Assembly: GCA_028287235.1 (NCBI GenBank)
Contig: JAQBQB010000014.1
Span: 79,451 to 143,450, forward strand
Length of the DNA stretch: 64,000 bases
Direction of reading: 5' to 3'
Origin: Gemmatimonadota bacterium
GTDB lineage: Bacteria > Gemmatimonadota > Gemmatimonadetes > Gemmatimonadales > Gemmatimonadaceae
Part shown: positions 53,648 to 61,530 of the stretch, in pieces
Layout: every line of letters begins with the position of its first letter
Position numbering within the stretch: position 1 is the stretch's first letter
The notes under the pieces: generated by a model
Databases searched by the model: none
What the model saw: only the letters and a program-made list of their open reading frames with translations
What the model was told of the DNA's origin: nothing
Made by a program: the position numbers and the translations under genes

Positions 53648-54952
53648 TCAATCCTTGTAGGGATCGAACTCGTTCTCTCCCGCCATCACGACGACGATCG
53701 GCGTGAGCCGATGCACGATCTCGATCGTCGCGCCCTGTGCCTCGAGGACCTCAGGCAGCCGGCGATAGGCCTGCGGCGCTTCATCGAGTCCGCCGCCGCG
53801 GAGGATGACCCGTTTCTCGCCGATCCACTCGCGCAGCATCTCCCACGATATCGCGCCCGGCGATTTCACTTCGCCGGTGCGGCGGTTGATCTTGCCGCGC
53901 GCCGCCGTGCGGGACATGACCCGTCCCGCGCCGTGCACCGTGGAGTAGAGCGCGGCGCGCTGTTCGTCGCTGTCGTTCGCGGCGCCGCGCAGGATCACCG
54001 AGTCGTCGCCCATCGAGCCGCCGACGAAGCTCAGTTGTCCGGGGAAGGCCGGTGTCGCTCCCTTCCGCACGACGACGAGCGTGCGGCCCTCGTGCGTCTC
54101 CTTCCACGCGAAGTTGTGGTGGTTGTGCACGAGCTCCAGCTCGCGCGCGCCGAGGATCGACACCACCTTGCGCGCCACCCATTCGCGTCCCGCGTACGCG
54201 TACTGTCCCGCCAGCCCCATGAGGTGCCAGTAATCATGTCCCATCGGCGCGTCGAGGTCGACGAGCACTTCGCGCTCGGGAACGCGCTCGCCCCACTGCC
54301 GTCCCTGCCCGAGCGCGAGAAAGCCCGATGCCACCGAATGGCCGAAGCCGCGCGAGCCAAAGTGCACACCCGCCCAGATTGCGCCGGTCTCGTCGGCGAA
54401 CACGTCCACATAGTGGTTGCCGCTCCCCACCGTGCCGAGCTGCGCGCGCGCTTTCTTCTTCAGCGCGTTCCGCTCCTTGGTCGGCACCGCGGCCCACGCG
54501 GGATCCTCGAAGAGCGGATGATCCGTCGGCGCATCGTCGGCGCGGTTCGACCGGCCGATGCCGAACGACACGCTGTTCTGAATCTCGTCGGCGATCGCGC
54601 TCCAGGAGGCCGGATCGAAATCGGTGATCGACTTGTCGGTGCGAATCGCGGCGTTGCCGCAGGCGATGTCGAAACCGACTCCGACCACGCTCGCCTTGTT
54701 GTCGTATGCCGCGACGCCGCCGATCGGCATGACGTATCCCACGTGCCCATCGGCCATCAACGCGACCCGCTCGGCGCGCGACGCGACGTCGCGCAACTGT
54801 TCGAGGGTAGCCGGATCGTGGCGGCCGAACACGGCGCCAATCCGCCCGCTCGCGTCCGCCGCCGGTTGCGATTGCTTGGTCAGGTGATGTCCTCGCGATA
54901 GGGAGTTGAATCGGACGTGCCTAGGGGCGGAATTCGCACGGACCGTGCGCAC
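53648..54952 (-). CDS. rtcB: RtcB-family RNA-splicing ligase
   Basis: This ~434-residue protein carries RtcB hallmarks: GVGFDIACGNAA (metal Asp/Cys), VGSGNHYVD, HFGSRGFGHSV, HNHHNFAWKE, FVGGSMGDDSVIL and YSTVHGAGRVMSR, which holds the guanylylated His. It ligates 3'-phosphate RNA ends to 5'-OH with GTP and Mn2+. The only good upstream start is GTG 54952, giving a ~40-residue leader before the conserved fold; the true start may be later. No RtcA, RtcR or archease gene is nearby. It is divergent from the cytochrome gene at 55009. Confidence 0.9.
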   Translation of the reverse strand: MRTVRANSAPRHVRFNSLSRGHHLTKQSQPAADASGRIGAVFGRHDPATLEQLRDVASRAERVALMADGHVGYVMPIGGVAAYDNKASVVGVGFDIACGNAAIRTDKSITDFDPASWSAIADEIQNSVSFGIGRSNRADDAPTDHPLFEDPAWAAVPTKERNALKKKARAQLGTVGSGNHYVDVFADETGAIWAGVHFGSRGFGHSVASGFLALGQGRQWGERVPEREVLVDLDAPMGHDYWHLMGLAGQYAYAGREWVARKVVSILGARELELVHNHHNFAWKETHEGRTLVVVRKGATPAFPGQLSFVGGSMGDDSVILRGAANDSDEQRAALYSTVHGAGRVMSRTAARGKINRRTGEVKSPGAISWEMLREWIGEKRVILRGGGLDEAPQAYRRLPEVLEAQGATIEIVHRLTPIVVVMAGENEFDPYKD

Positions 54953-55008
54953 CAGGTACCGTCACGGGCTATATCGCTTACGTTGTTATCGACCTCAGCC
55001 TTCCGGAC

Positions 55009-56013
55009 ATGCATCCAATCACTCGCATCGCGGCCGTCTGCATCGGGGCCGCGCTGTCTCGCTCGGCTCTGTGTGCCCAAGCGACGCCGGCGGCGGCTCG
55101 AACGCCGCGCGCCGGGCTCGACGTCCCATCGTGGGCGTTTCCGCTCCCCGCGCCGGCGCCGGCCGCGGCTCTGGACAGCGTCACGTTGCTGCACGTTCCA
55201 CGCAGCAGTCAGGCGTTCACCGCGGTGCAAGTCCGGAATCAGTTCGCCATTCCCGATTGGCATCCCGACACGCACCCGGCCATGCCGCCGATCGTCGCAC
55301 ACGGTCGCAAGCCCACCGTGATCGCCTGCGGATTCTGTCATCTGCCGAACGGCGTCGGACGCCCGGAGAACGCCACGCTCGCCGGATTGCCCGCCGCGTA
55401 CATCGTCCAGCAGGTGGCCGACATCAAGTCGCGCGCACGCCAGAGCGCGTGGGAGGGCCCGTTCCGTCCGATGGAGTTGATGCGCGCCATCGCCGATAGC
55501 TCGACTGATGCCGACATCGCGGCGGCCGCGCGCTACTTCTCGAGGATTCGCCCGCACCAACGCGCGCGCGTCGTCGAAGCGCGCGACATTCCGCGGCCGA
55601 TCCCCGCGCTGGGGCTGTACTTTCCGGCGGAGAGCGGAAGCGTCGAGCCGCTCGGCCAGCGGCTCATCGAGATGCCGGTCGAGCCGGAGCGGCACGAGAT
55701 GCGAGATGCGGAGGTCGAGTACGTCGCGTACGTCCCGCCGGGCAGCATCGCGCGCGGCCGCGCGCTCGCGATCACTGTCACGCGAACCGCTCCGAAGCCG
55801 TGCGCCAGTTGTCATGGTCCACAGCTGCGCGGCGTCGGACTCGTTCCGCCAATCGCGGGCCGCTCGCCGTCGTACATCCTGCGGCAGTTGCTCGCATTCA
55901 AGACCGGACGGCGCGCCGCACCGGCCAGCGCGCCGATGCGCGACGTCGCTGCTACGCTCAGCCTCGACGACATGATCGCGGCAGCGGCGTATGCTGGTTC
56001 GCGAAAGCCGTGA
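55009..56013 (+). CDS. Diheme c-type cytochrome
   Basis: This 334-residue exported protein has a signal peptide (AALSRSALCAQ) and two heme c sites, CGFCH at residues 107-111 and CASCH at 265-269. Each lies in its own cytochrome domain with helices typical of the CccA/Cytochrome_CBB3 group (AAYIVQQVADIKSR; SYILRQLLAFKTGRR). It probably shuttles electrons in the periplasm; the oxidoreductase partner is not adjacent. The sulfurtransferase gene follows 51 bases downstream. Confidence 0.87.
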   Translation: MHPITRIAAVCIGAALSRSALCAQATPAAARTPRAGLDVPSWAFPLPAPAPAAALDSVTLLHVPRSSQAFTAVQVRNQFAIPDWHPDTHPAMPPIVAHGRKPTVIACGFCHLPNGVGRPENATLAGLPAAYIVQQVADIKSRARQSAWEGPFRPMELMRAIADSSTDADIAAAARYFSRIRPHQRARVVEARDIPRPIPALGLYFPAESGSVEPLGQRLIEMPVEPERHEMRDAEVEYVAYVPPGSIARGRALAITVTRTAPKPCASCHGPQLRGVGLVPPIAGRSPSYILRQLLAFKTGRRAAPASAPMRDVAATLSLDDMIAAAAYAGSRKP

Positions 56014-56064
56014 CGCGCCGCGCTCGTTAGTGTTAGACGAACATCCACTCGTAACCCACCGCGC

Positions 56065-56910
56065 ATGCCGTTCACGACACTGATCTCGGCCACGGAGCTC
56101 GCCGCGGAGCTGGCGGGCGGAGCGTGCGTCGTCGTCGACTGCCGCTTCGATCTTGCCAACGTCGATTGGGGCCGCGGCGAATACGCAGCTGCCCACATTC
56201 CGGGCGCCGTGTACGCGCATCTCGACAGTGACCTCTCGGGGCCGAAGACGGGAACGAATGGCCGGCATCCGCTGCCGGCGCCCGATGCGCTACGGCGCAC
56301 GCTGTCGAGACTCGGCATCGGCGACGAAACGCAGGTCGTGGCATACGATGAGGGATCTGGCATGTACGCCAGCCGCCTCTGGTGGCTGCTGCGATGGACG
56401 GGCCACGAGTCCGTTGCGGTGCTCGACGGCGGGTTCGCGAAGTGGACCGCCGAAGGCCGGCCGACGACGCGGGGCGACGAGCAGAATGCGCCGCGCGAAT
56501 TCACGGGTTCGCCGCGCGCCGAGCTCACGGTCGACGTCGACACCGTCGCCGCGCTCGCCACGAACCGCGACTGGCGCGTGGTCGACGCCCGCGCACCCGA
56601 GCGATATCGCGGCGAGGTCGAGCCGCTGGACCGAATTGCGGGACACATTCCCGGCGCCGTCAATCACTTCTATAAGAGAAATCTCACAGAGAGTGGCGTG
56701 TTCCGTTCGCCTGGCGAGCTCCGACAGATGCTCGGGGCCGCCACGGAAAACGTGCCGCCGGATCACGTCGTGTGTTATTGTGGTTCCGGCGTGACGGCAT
56801 GCCATAATCTGCTCGCACTCGAACATGCGGGGTTCCATGGCGCAAAGTTGTATCCAGGCTCGTGGAGCGAGTGGTCGTCCGACGCGGCGCGCGCGGTGGA
56901 ACGCGGCTAG
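56065..56910 (+). CDS. sseA: 3-mercaptopyruvate sulfurtransferase
   Basis: This 281-residue protein has two rhodanese domains. The N-terminal one (VVVDCRFDLANVDWGRGEYAAAHIPGA) is inactive, and the C-terminal one carries the active loop CGSGVTA with Cys239. That loop sequence and the overall length match 3-mercaptopyruvate sulfurtransferase (E. coli SseA, 281 residues) rather than thiosulfate rhodanese (CRKGVTA-type). It transfers sulfur from mercaptopyruvate to acceptors in the cytoplasm. The GDSL-like gene begins 13 bases after its stop. Confidence 0.88.
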   Translation: MPFTTLISATELAAELAGGACVVVDCRFDLANVDWGRGEYAAAHIPGAVYAHLDSDLSGPKTGTNGRHPLPAPDALRRTLSRLGIGDETQVVAYDEGSGMYASRLWWLLRWTGHESVAVLDGGFAKWTAEGRPTTRGDEQNAPREFTGSPRAELTVDVDTVAALATNRDWRVVDARAPERYRGEVEPLDRIAGHIPGAVNHFYKRNLTESGVFRSPGELRQMLGAATENVPPDHVVCYCGSGVTACHNLLALEHAGFHGAKLYPGSWSEWSSDAARAVERG

Positions 56911-56923
56911 TCGGGCGAGTGCG

Positions 56924-57622
56924 GTGCGCCTGCTCGGCTTGCTCGCGCTACTCGCCGCGTCGACGATCCGCGCGCCTCTGGGCGCGCAGCAGTCGTCCAC
57001 CGATTGGGCCAACCTCGCGCGCTATCGCAAGGCGAACGCCGAGCTGCCGCCGCCAGCCTCGGGCGAGCGACGCGTGGTCTTCATGGGCAACTCCATCACC
57101 GATTCGTGGGCCCGCTGGTTTCCCGACATGTTTCCCGGCAAGCCGTACGTCGGACGCGGGATCAGCGGACAGACGACGCCGCAGATGCTCGTGCGCTTTC
57201 GCCAGGATGTGATCGCACTCGCGCCCGCGGTGGTGTTGATCCTCGCCGGCACCAACGACATCGCCGGCAACACCGGCCCGTCGACGCTCGAGATGATCGA
57301 GGACAACCTCGCGTCGATGACCGAGCTCGCGAAGGCCAACGGCATCCGTGTCGTGCTCGCGTCGGTGCTGCCGGTGTACGACTATCCGTGGCGTCCCGGC
57401 CTCGAGCCGGCGCCGAAAATCATGGCGCTCAACACGTGGATCAAGGCGTACGCGGCGCGCACCGGTGCGGTGTACCTCGATTTCCATTCCGCCATGGCCG
57501 ATACGCGGCAAGGGCTGCGTAGCGACCTGACGACCGACGGCGTGCATCCGACGGAGGCGGGCTACCGCGTCATGGCGCCGCTCGCCGAGAAGGCCGTCGC
57601 CGAGGCGCTGCGTCTTCCGTAA
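56924..57622 (+). CDS. Secreted SGNH/GDSL-family hydrolase
   Basis: From GTG 56924 this 232-residue protein has a signal peptide ending LGAQ. All SGNH blocks are present: VVFMGNSITDSWA (Ser57), GRGISGQTT (Gly), LAGTNDIAG (Asn) and DGVHPTEAGYRVM (Asp and His). It is probably an acetyl esterase or platelet-activating-factor-acetylhydrolase-like enzyme, often used to deacetylate polysaccharides. The in-frame extension back to 56825 overlaps the sulfurtransferase gene and has no signal peptide, so the GTG is preferred. Confidence 0.85.
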   Translation: MRLLGLLALLAASTIRAPLGAQQSSTDWANLARYRKANAELPPPASGERRVVFMGNSITDSWARWFPDMFPGKPYVGRGISGQTTPQMLVRFRQDVIALAPAVVLILAGTNDIAGNTGPSTLEMIEDNLASMTELAKANGIRVVLASVLPVYDYPWRPGLEPAPKIMALNTWIKAYAARTGAVYLDFHSAMADTRQGLRSDLTTDGVHPTEAGYRVMAPLAEKAVAEALRLP

Positions 57623-57670
57623 CGCGCGCGCGACCCGTATTGTCGTGGCCAACGTCCTCGGAGGCAACGA

Positions 57671-59350
57671 ATGCAGTCGCCGGTCTACGATGCGATCGTG
57701 GTTGGCTCGGGAATCTCCGGCGGGTGGGCGGCCAAGGAGCTGACCGAGAAAGGACTTCACGTTCTGCTGCTCGAGCGCGGGCGCAACGTGGAGCACATCA
57801 AGGACTACGTCAACGCGACGAAGGCGCCTTGGGAATATCTCCATCGCGGTGGCCGCACCAAGGCGATGGAAAAGGAGTACCAGGTGCTCAAGCGCGATTA
57901 CCCGCTCAATGAGAAAAACCTCTCGTTCTGGGTGAAAGACAGCGAGTCGCCCTACACCGAGGTCAAGCGATTCGACTGGTATCGCGGCTACCAAGTGGGC
58001 GGCCGTTCGCTGATGTGGGGACGCCAGAGCTATCGCTGGAGCGACTTCGACTTCAACGCGAATGTGAAAGACGGCATCGCGATCGATTGGCCGATTCGCT
58101 ACGCCGAGCTCGCGCCCTGGTACGATCACGTCGAGCGGCACGCCGGCATCGCCGGCTCGCGCGACGGGCTGCCACAACTCCCCGACGGGCAGTTTCAGCC
58201 GGCGATGCCGCTCAACTGCGCCGAAGAGATGATCGCGGGCCGTCTCGCGAAAGCGTACGGCGGCAAGCGCCACATCATTCCCGGCCGCACGGCGAACGCG
58301 ACGAAGGCGCTCGAGGGACGCAATGCTTGTCAATATCGGAACGCCTGCTGGCTCGGCTGTCCGTACGGGGCGTACTTCAGCACGCAGTCCTCCACGCTGC
58401 CGGCGGCGGCAAAGACGGGGCGGCTCACGCTCAAGCCGTGGTCGATCGTGACTGAAGTGATCTACGATCGCGACCACAAACGCGCATCGGGCGTTCGCGT
58501 GCTCGACGCGCTCACCGAGCAGACCACCGACTACTCGGCCAAGGTCGTCTTTCTCTGCGCGTCCACGCTGAACACGGCGTGGCTCCTCATGCGGTCGGCG
58601 ACCGATGTGTGGCCCGAAGGACTTGGCAGCAGTTCCGGCGAGCTCGGACACAATCTCATGGATCATCACTTCCGTTGCGGCGCCGACGGCGTGATCGAGG
58701 GAATGGACGACAAGTACTACTACGGCCGGCGTCCCACGGGCTTCTACATTCCGCGCTACCGCAACCTGTTCGGCGACAAGCGCGACTATTTGCGCGGCTT
58801 CGGTTATCAGGGCAGCGCGGGCCGCGACGGGTGGTCGCGTGCGGTGAAGGAGCTGGGTGTCGGCGCGGCGTTCAAGGACGACATGGCTACGCCGGGCGGA
58901 TGGACCGTCGGCGCCACCGCGTTCGGCGAGATGCTGCCCAACCACGCCAACCGCGCGTCGCTGGATACGGTCAAGAAGGACAAGTGGGGGCTTCCCGTGC
59001 TCAAGATCGATTGCGCCACGGGCGAGAACGAACGCCGCATGCGAAAGGACATGACCGCCGACATGGCCGAGATGCTCGAGCAGACCGGCGTGAAGCAGGT
59101 GAAGACGTACGACAACGAGTATTTCCCGGGCATGGGCATCCACGAGATGGGAACGGCGCGCATGGGCCGCGACCCGAAGACCTCGGTGGTCAACTCGCAC
59201 AACCAGGTGTGGGACGCGCCGAACGTGTTCGTCACCGACGGCGCGTGCATGGCGTCGGCGGCGTGCCAGAATCCGTCGCTCACGTACATGGCGCTCACGG
59301 CGCGCGCCGCGGACTTCGCGGTGAACGAGCTCAATCGGCGCAACCTGTAA
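57671..59350 (+). CDS. GMC-family FAD oxidoreductase
   Basis: This 559-residue flavoprotein begins with the FAD-binding Rossmann motif VVGSGISGGWAAKELTEKG. It has the GMC features VGGRSLMWGRQSYRW, a Cys-rich stretch ACQYRNACWLGCPYG, and the C-terminal active-site block HEMGTARMG followed by NVFVTDGACMASAACQNPSLTYMALT. It oxidises sugars, sugar acids or alcohols. The next gene encodes a gluconate 2-dehydrogenase subunit-3-like lipoprotein, the usual partner in membrane-linked dehydrogenases. The ATG at 57671 has a GGAGG-like site upstream. Confidence 0.9.
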   Translation: MQSPVYDAIVVGSGISGGWAAKELTEKGLHVLLLERGRNVEHIKDYVNATKAPWEYLHRGGRTKAMEKEYQVLKRDYPLNEKNLSFWVKDSESPYTEVKRFDWYRGYQVGGRSLMWGRQSYRWSDFDFNANVKDGIAIDWPIRYAELAPWYDHVERHAGIAGSRDGLPQLPDGQFQPAMPLNCAEEMIAGRLAKAYGGKRHIIPGRTANATKALEGRNACQYRNACWLGCPYGAYFSTQSSTLPAAAKTGRLTLKPWSIVTEVIYDRDHKRASGVRVLDALTEQTTDYSAKVVFLCASTLNTAWLLMRSATDVWPEGLGSSSGELGHNLMDHHFRCGADGVIEGMDDKYYYGRRPTGFYIPRYRNLFGDKRDYLRGFGYQGSAGRDGWSRAVKELGVGAAFKDDMATPGGWTVGATAFGEMLPNHANRASLDTVKKDKWGLPVLKIDCATGENERRMRKDMTADMAEMLEQTGVKQVKTYDNEYFPGMGIHEMGTARMGRDPKTSVVNSHNQVWDAPNVFVTDGACMASAACQNPSLTYMALTARAADFAVNELNRRNL

Positions 59351-59377
59351 CCCTTCGTAACCAGCGAGGAGATCGCC

Positions 59378-60136
59378 ATGTCGATCGACCAGGATCTACT
59401 CACACGCCGCGAGGCGATTCGCCGCGTGAGCGCGGCGCTCGGTGGCGTCGCGTTCGTCGGCGGCAGCGGGCTGCTCGCGGCGTGTGAGCGCGCGCGCGCC
59501 ATCTCCGATACGTCGCCCGGCGCGTTCACGGCCGGCGACGTCGCCTTCCTCGACGAGATCGCCGACACGATTCTTCCCACCACCAAGACGCCCGGCGCGA
59601 AGGCGGCCAAGACCGGCGCCTTCATGGCGCTCATGGTCACCGACAGCTACAGCCCGGCGGAGCAGCGTGTCTTTCGCGACGGGATGAAGAAAGTCGACGC
59701 CGCGAGCAAGAAGGCGAACAAGGTGGCCTTCATGTCGGCGACGCCGCAACAGCGGCTCGCGGTGCTCACCGTGCTCGATCGCGAGCAGAAGGCGGCGATG
59801 GATGCGCGTGAAGCGGCGGATCGAAAAAAGAAGGGCCTCGCTCCGGTGCGCGTCGACGCAGTCGCGGCCAAGGCCGGCGCGGCAAAGGCGGACGCGTTTC
59901 TGCCGGACGAGCGCAAGGAGAATGCACCTGGCGCCGCCGACGTGAGCGCCGCGCCGGCCATCTCGGCCGACGAGCCGCCGCACTACTTCCGCATGATGAA
60001 GGAGCTCGCGCTGCTCGGCTACTTCACCTCCCAGATTGGGTGCACGCAGGCGATGCGGTACGTCGAATCGCCGGGACGCTTCGACCCATGCACGACGTAC
60101 AAGCCCGGCGAGCCGGCCTGGGCGCCGCACGCATGA
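59378..60136 (+). CDS. Gluconate 2-dehydrogenase subunit 3-family protein
   Basis: This 252-residue protein starts with a Tat-like TRREAIRRVSAALGG segment followed by a lipobox LLAAC (Cys36). The fold (FTAGDVAFLDEIADTILPTTKTPGA) is the signature of gluconate-2-dehydrogenase subunit 3, and the end FRMMKELALLGYFTSQIGCTQAMRY also matches. A Lys/Ala-rich insert lies in the middle. It anchors and probably exports the GMC flavoprotein encoded 28 bases upstream through its own Tat signal. The cytochrome subunit of classic enzymes is not encoded beside it. Confidence 0.88.
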   Translation: MSIDQDLLTRREAIRRVSAALGGVAFVGGSGLLAACERARAISDTSPGAFTAGDVAFLDEIADTILPTTKTPGAKAAKTGAFMALMVTDSYSPAEQRVFRDGMKKVDAASKKANKVAFMSATPQQRLAVLTVLDREQKAAMDAREAADRKKKGLAPVRVDAVAAKAGAAKADAFLPDERKENAPGAADVSAAPAISADEPPHYFRMMKELALLGYFTSQIGCTQAMRYVESPGRFDPCTTYKPGEPAWAPHA

Positions 60137-60146
60137 GGAAATTCTC

Positions 60147-61523
60147 ATGAGAGCCGGGCTGGTCGTCGCGGTTGCGCTGCTCGCGGCCTGCCAGCCCGCT
60201 TCGCCGCCCGTCGCGGGCGGCTCGGTGGCGAGCACCGTGGTGCACCCGGCATGGTCCCGCAACGCCGTGATCTACGAAGTGAACGTGCGGCAGTACACGC
60301 CCGAGGGTACGCTCGCGGCGTTCCAGCGGCATCTACCGCGCCTCGACAGTCTCGGCGTCGACATCCTGTGGGTCATGCCGGTTCAGCCGATCGGCAAGAA
60401 GAATCGCAAGGGACTGCTCGGCAGCCCGTACTCCATCTCCGACTATACGGCGATCAACCCGGAGCTCGGCACCGAGGCCGACTTCAAGGCGCTCGTCGAC
60501 GCCGCGCACGCCCGGGGCATGAAGGTCATCCTCGATTGGGTGGCGAATCACACGGCCTTCGACCATCCGTGGATCTCGCAGCACAAGGACTATTACGTCA
60601 CGAAGAGCGACGGCACGATCATCAACGCGCGCGACGGTGAAGGGCACGACACCGACTGGACCGACGTGGCGGAGCTCAACTACGACAACGCCGGCCTGCG
60701 CCGCGCGATGATCACCGACATGCGCTGGTGGATGGACAACATGGGCATCGACGGCTTCCGCTGCGACGTGGCCGGCGGCGTGCCGACCGACTTCTGGCTC
60801 GACGCGCGCCGTACCCTCGAGGCATCACATCCCGGCCTCTTCATGCTCGCCGAAGCCGACGACCCGCGCATCCACGCGGCGTTCGACATGACGTACGGGT
60901 GGGAGTTCCATCACCTGCTCAACGACATCGCGCAGCGGAAGAAGGGCACGTCCGCGCTCGGCCCGTACTTCGCGAAGGAGGACAGCCTGTTCGGCCGCGA
61001 CGCGTATCGCATGTACTTCACGAGCGATCACGACGAGAACAGCTGGAACGGCTCGGAGTTCGAGCGCATGGGCGCGAACCACATTCCGGCGTTCGTCCTC
61101 AGCGCCACGGCGGAGAACTCGATGCCGTTGCTCTACACGGGTCAGGAAGTGAGCATGCAGAAGCGCCTGCGCTTCTTCGAGAAGGACACCGTGGATTGGA
61201 CCGGTCCGTCGCTGGCGAGCTTCTACACGGCGATGTTCGCCCTCAAGCACAAAGAACCCGCGCTGGCGAACGGCCCGTGGGGCGGCACGCAGACGCCGCT
61301 CACGACGACCGCCGGCGATCGCGTGTACGCGTTCACGAGAACGCGGGGGTCGAACACGGTGCTGACCGTCGTGAACTTCGGTGATACGACGGTGAAGGCC
61401 AACTACCAGGGGCTCGAGCAGGCCGGAGGCTACACCGACTGGATGACGAAGCGTAGAGTCATGCTGGGCGCGCAGGGAAGCGTGGACATTCCGGCGCATG
61501 GGTTCCGGGTGCTCGTGCGCTGA
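60147..61523 (+). CDS. GH13 alpha-amylase-family lipoprotein
   Basis: From ATG 60147 (GAGG upstream) this 458-residue lipoprotein (lipobox LLAAC, Cys15) contains the GH13 regions. VILDWVANHTAFDH is region I, GIDGFRCDVAGG carries the nucleophile Asp, MLAEADD the acid/base Glu and YFTSDHDENSW the third Asp. A small beta domain ends the protein. It cleaves alpha-glucosidic bonds at the cell surface. The gene starts 11 bases after the subunit-3 gene, so the dehydrogenase pair and the amylase form one operon that could couple starch breakdown to sugar oxidation. Confidence 0.9.
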   Translation: MRAGLVVAVALLAACQPASPPVAGGSVASTVVHPAWSRNAVIYEVNVRQYTPEGTLAAFQRHLPRLDSLGVDILWVMPVQPIGKKNRKGLLGSPYSISDYTAINPELGTEADFKALVDAAHARGMKVILDWVANHTAFDHPWISQHKDYYVTKSDGTIINARDGEGHDTDWTDVAELNYDNAGLRRAMITDMRWWMDNMGIDGFRCDVAGGVPTDFWLDARRTLEASHPGLFMLAEADDPRIHAAFDMTYGWEFHHLLNDIAQRKKGTSALGPYFAKEDSLFGRDAYRMYFTSDHDENSWNGSEFERMGANHIPAFVLSATAENSMPLLYTGQEVSMQKRLRFFEKDTVDWTGPSLASFYTAMFALKHKEPALANGPWGGTQTPLTTTAGDRVYAFTRTRGSNTVLTVVNFGDTTVKANYQGLEQAGGYTDWMTKRRVMLGAQGSVDIPAHGFRVLVR

Positions 61524-61530
61524 CCGGGTG

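Noticed and set aside
56948..59200. A 750-codon leftward frame opposite the SGNH and GMC genes
   Set aside because: Both sense genes have complete catalytic motifs, and the antisense product has none.
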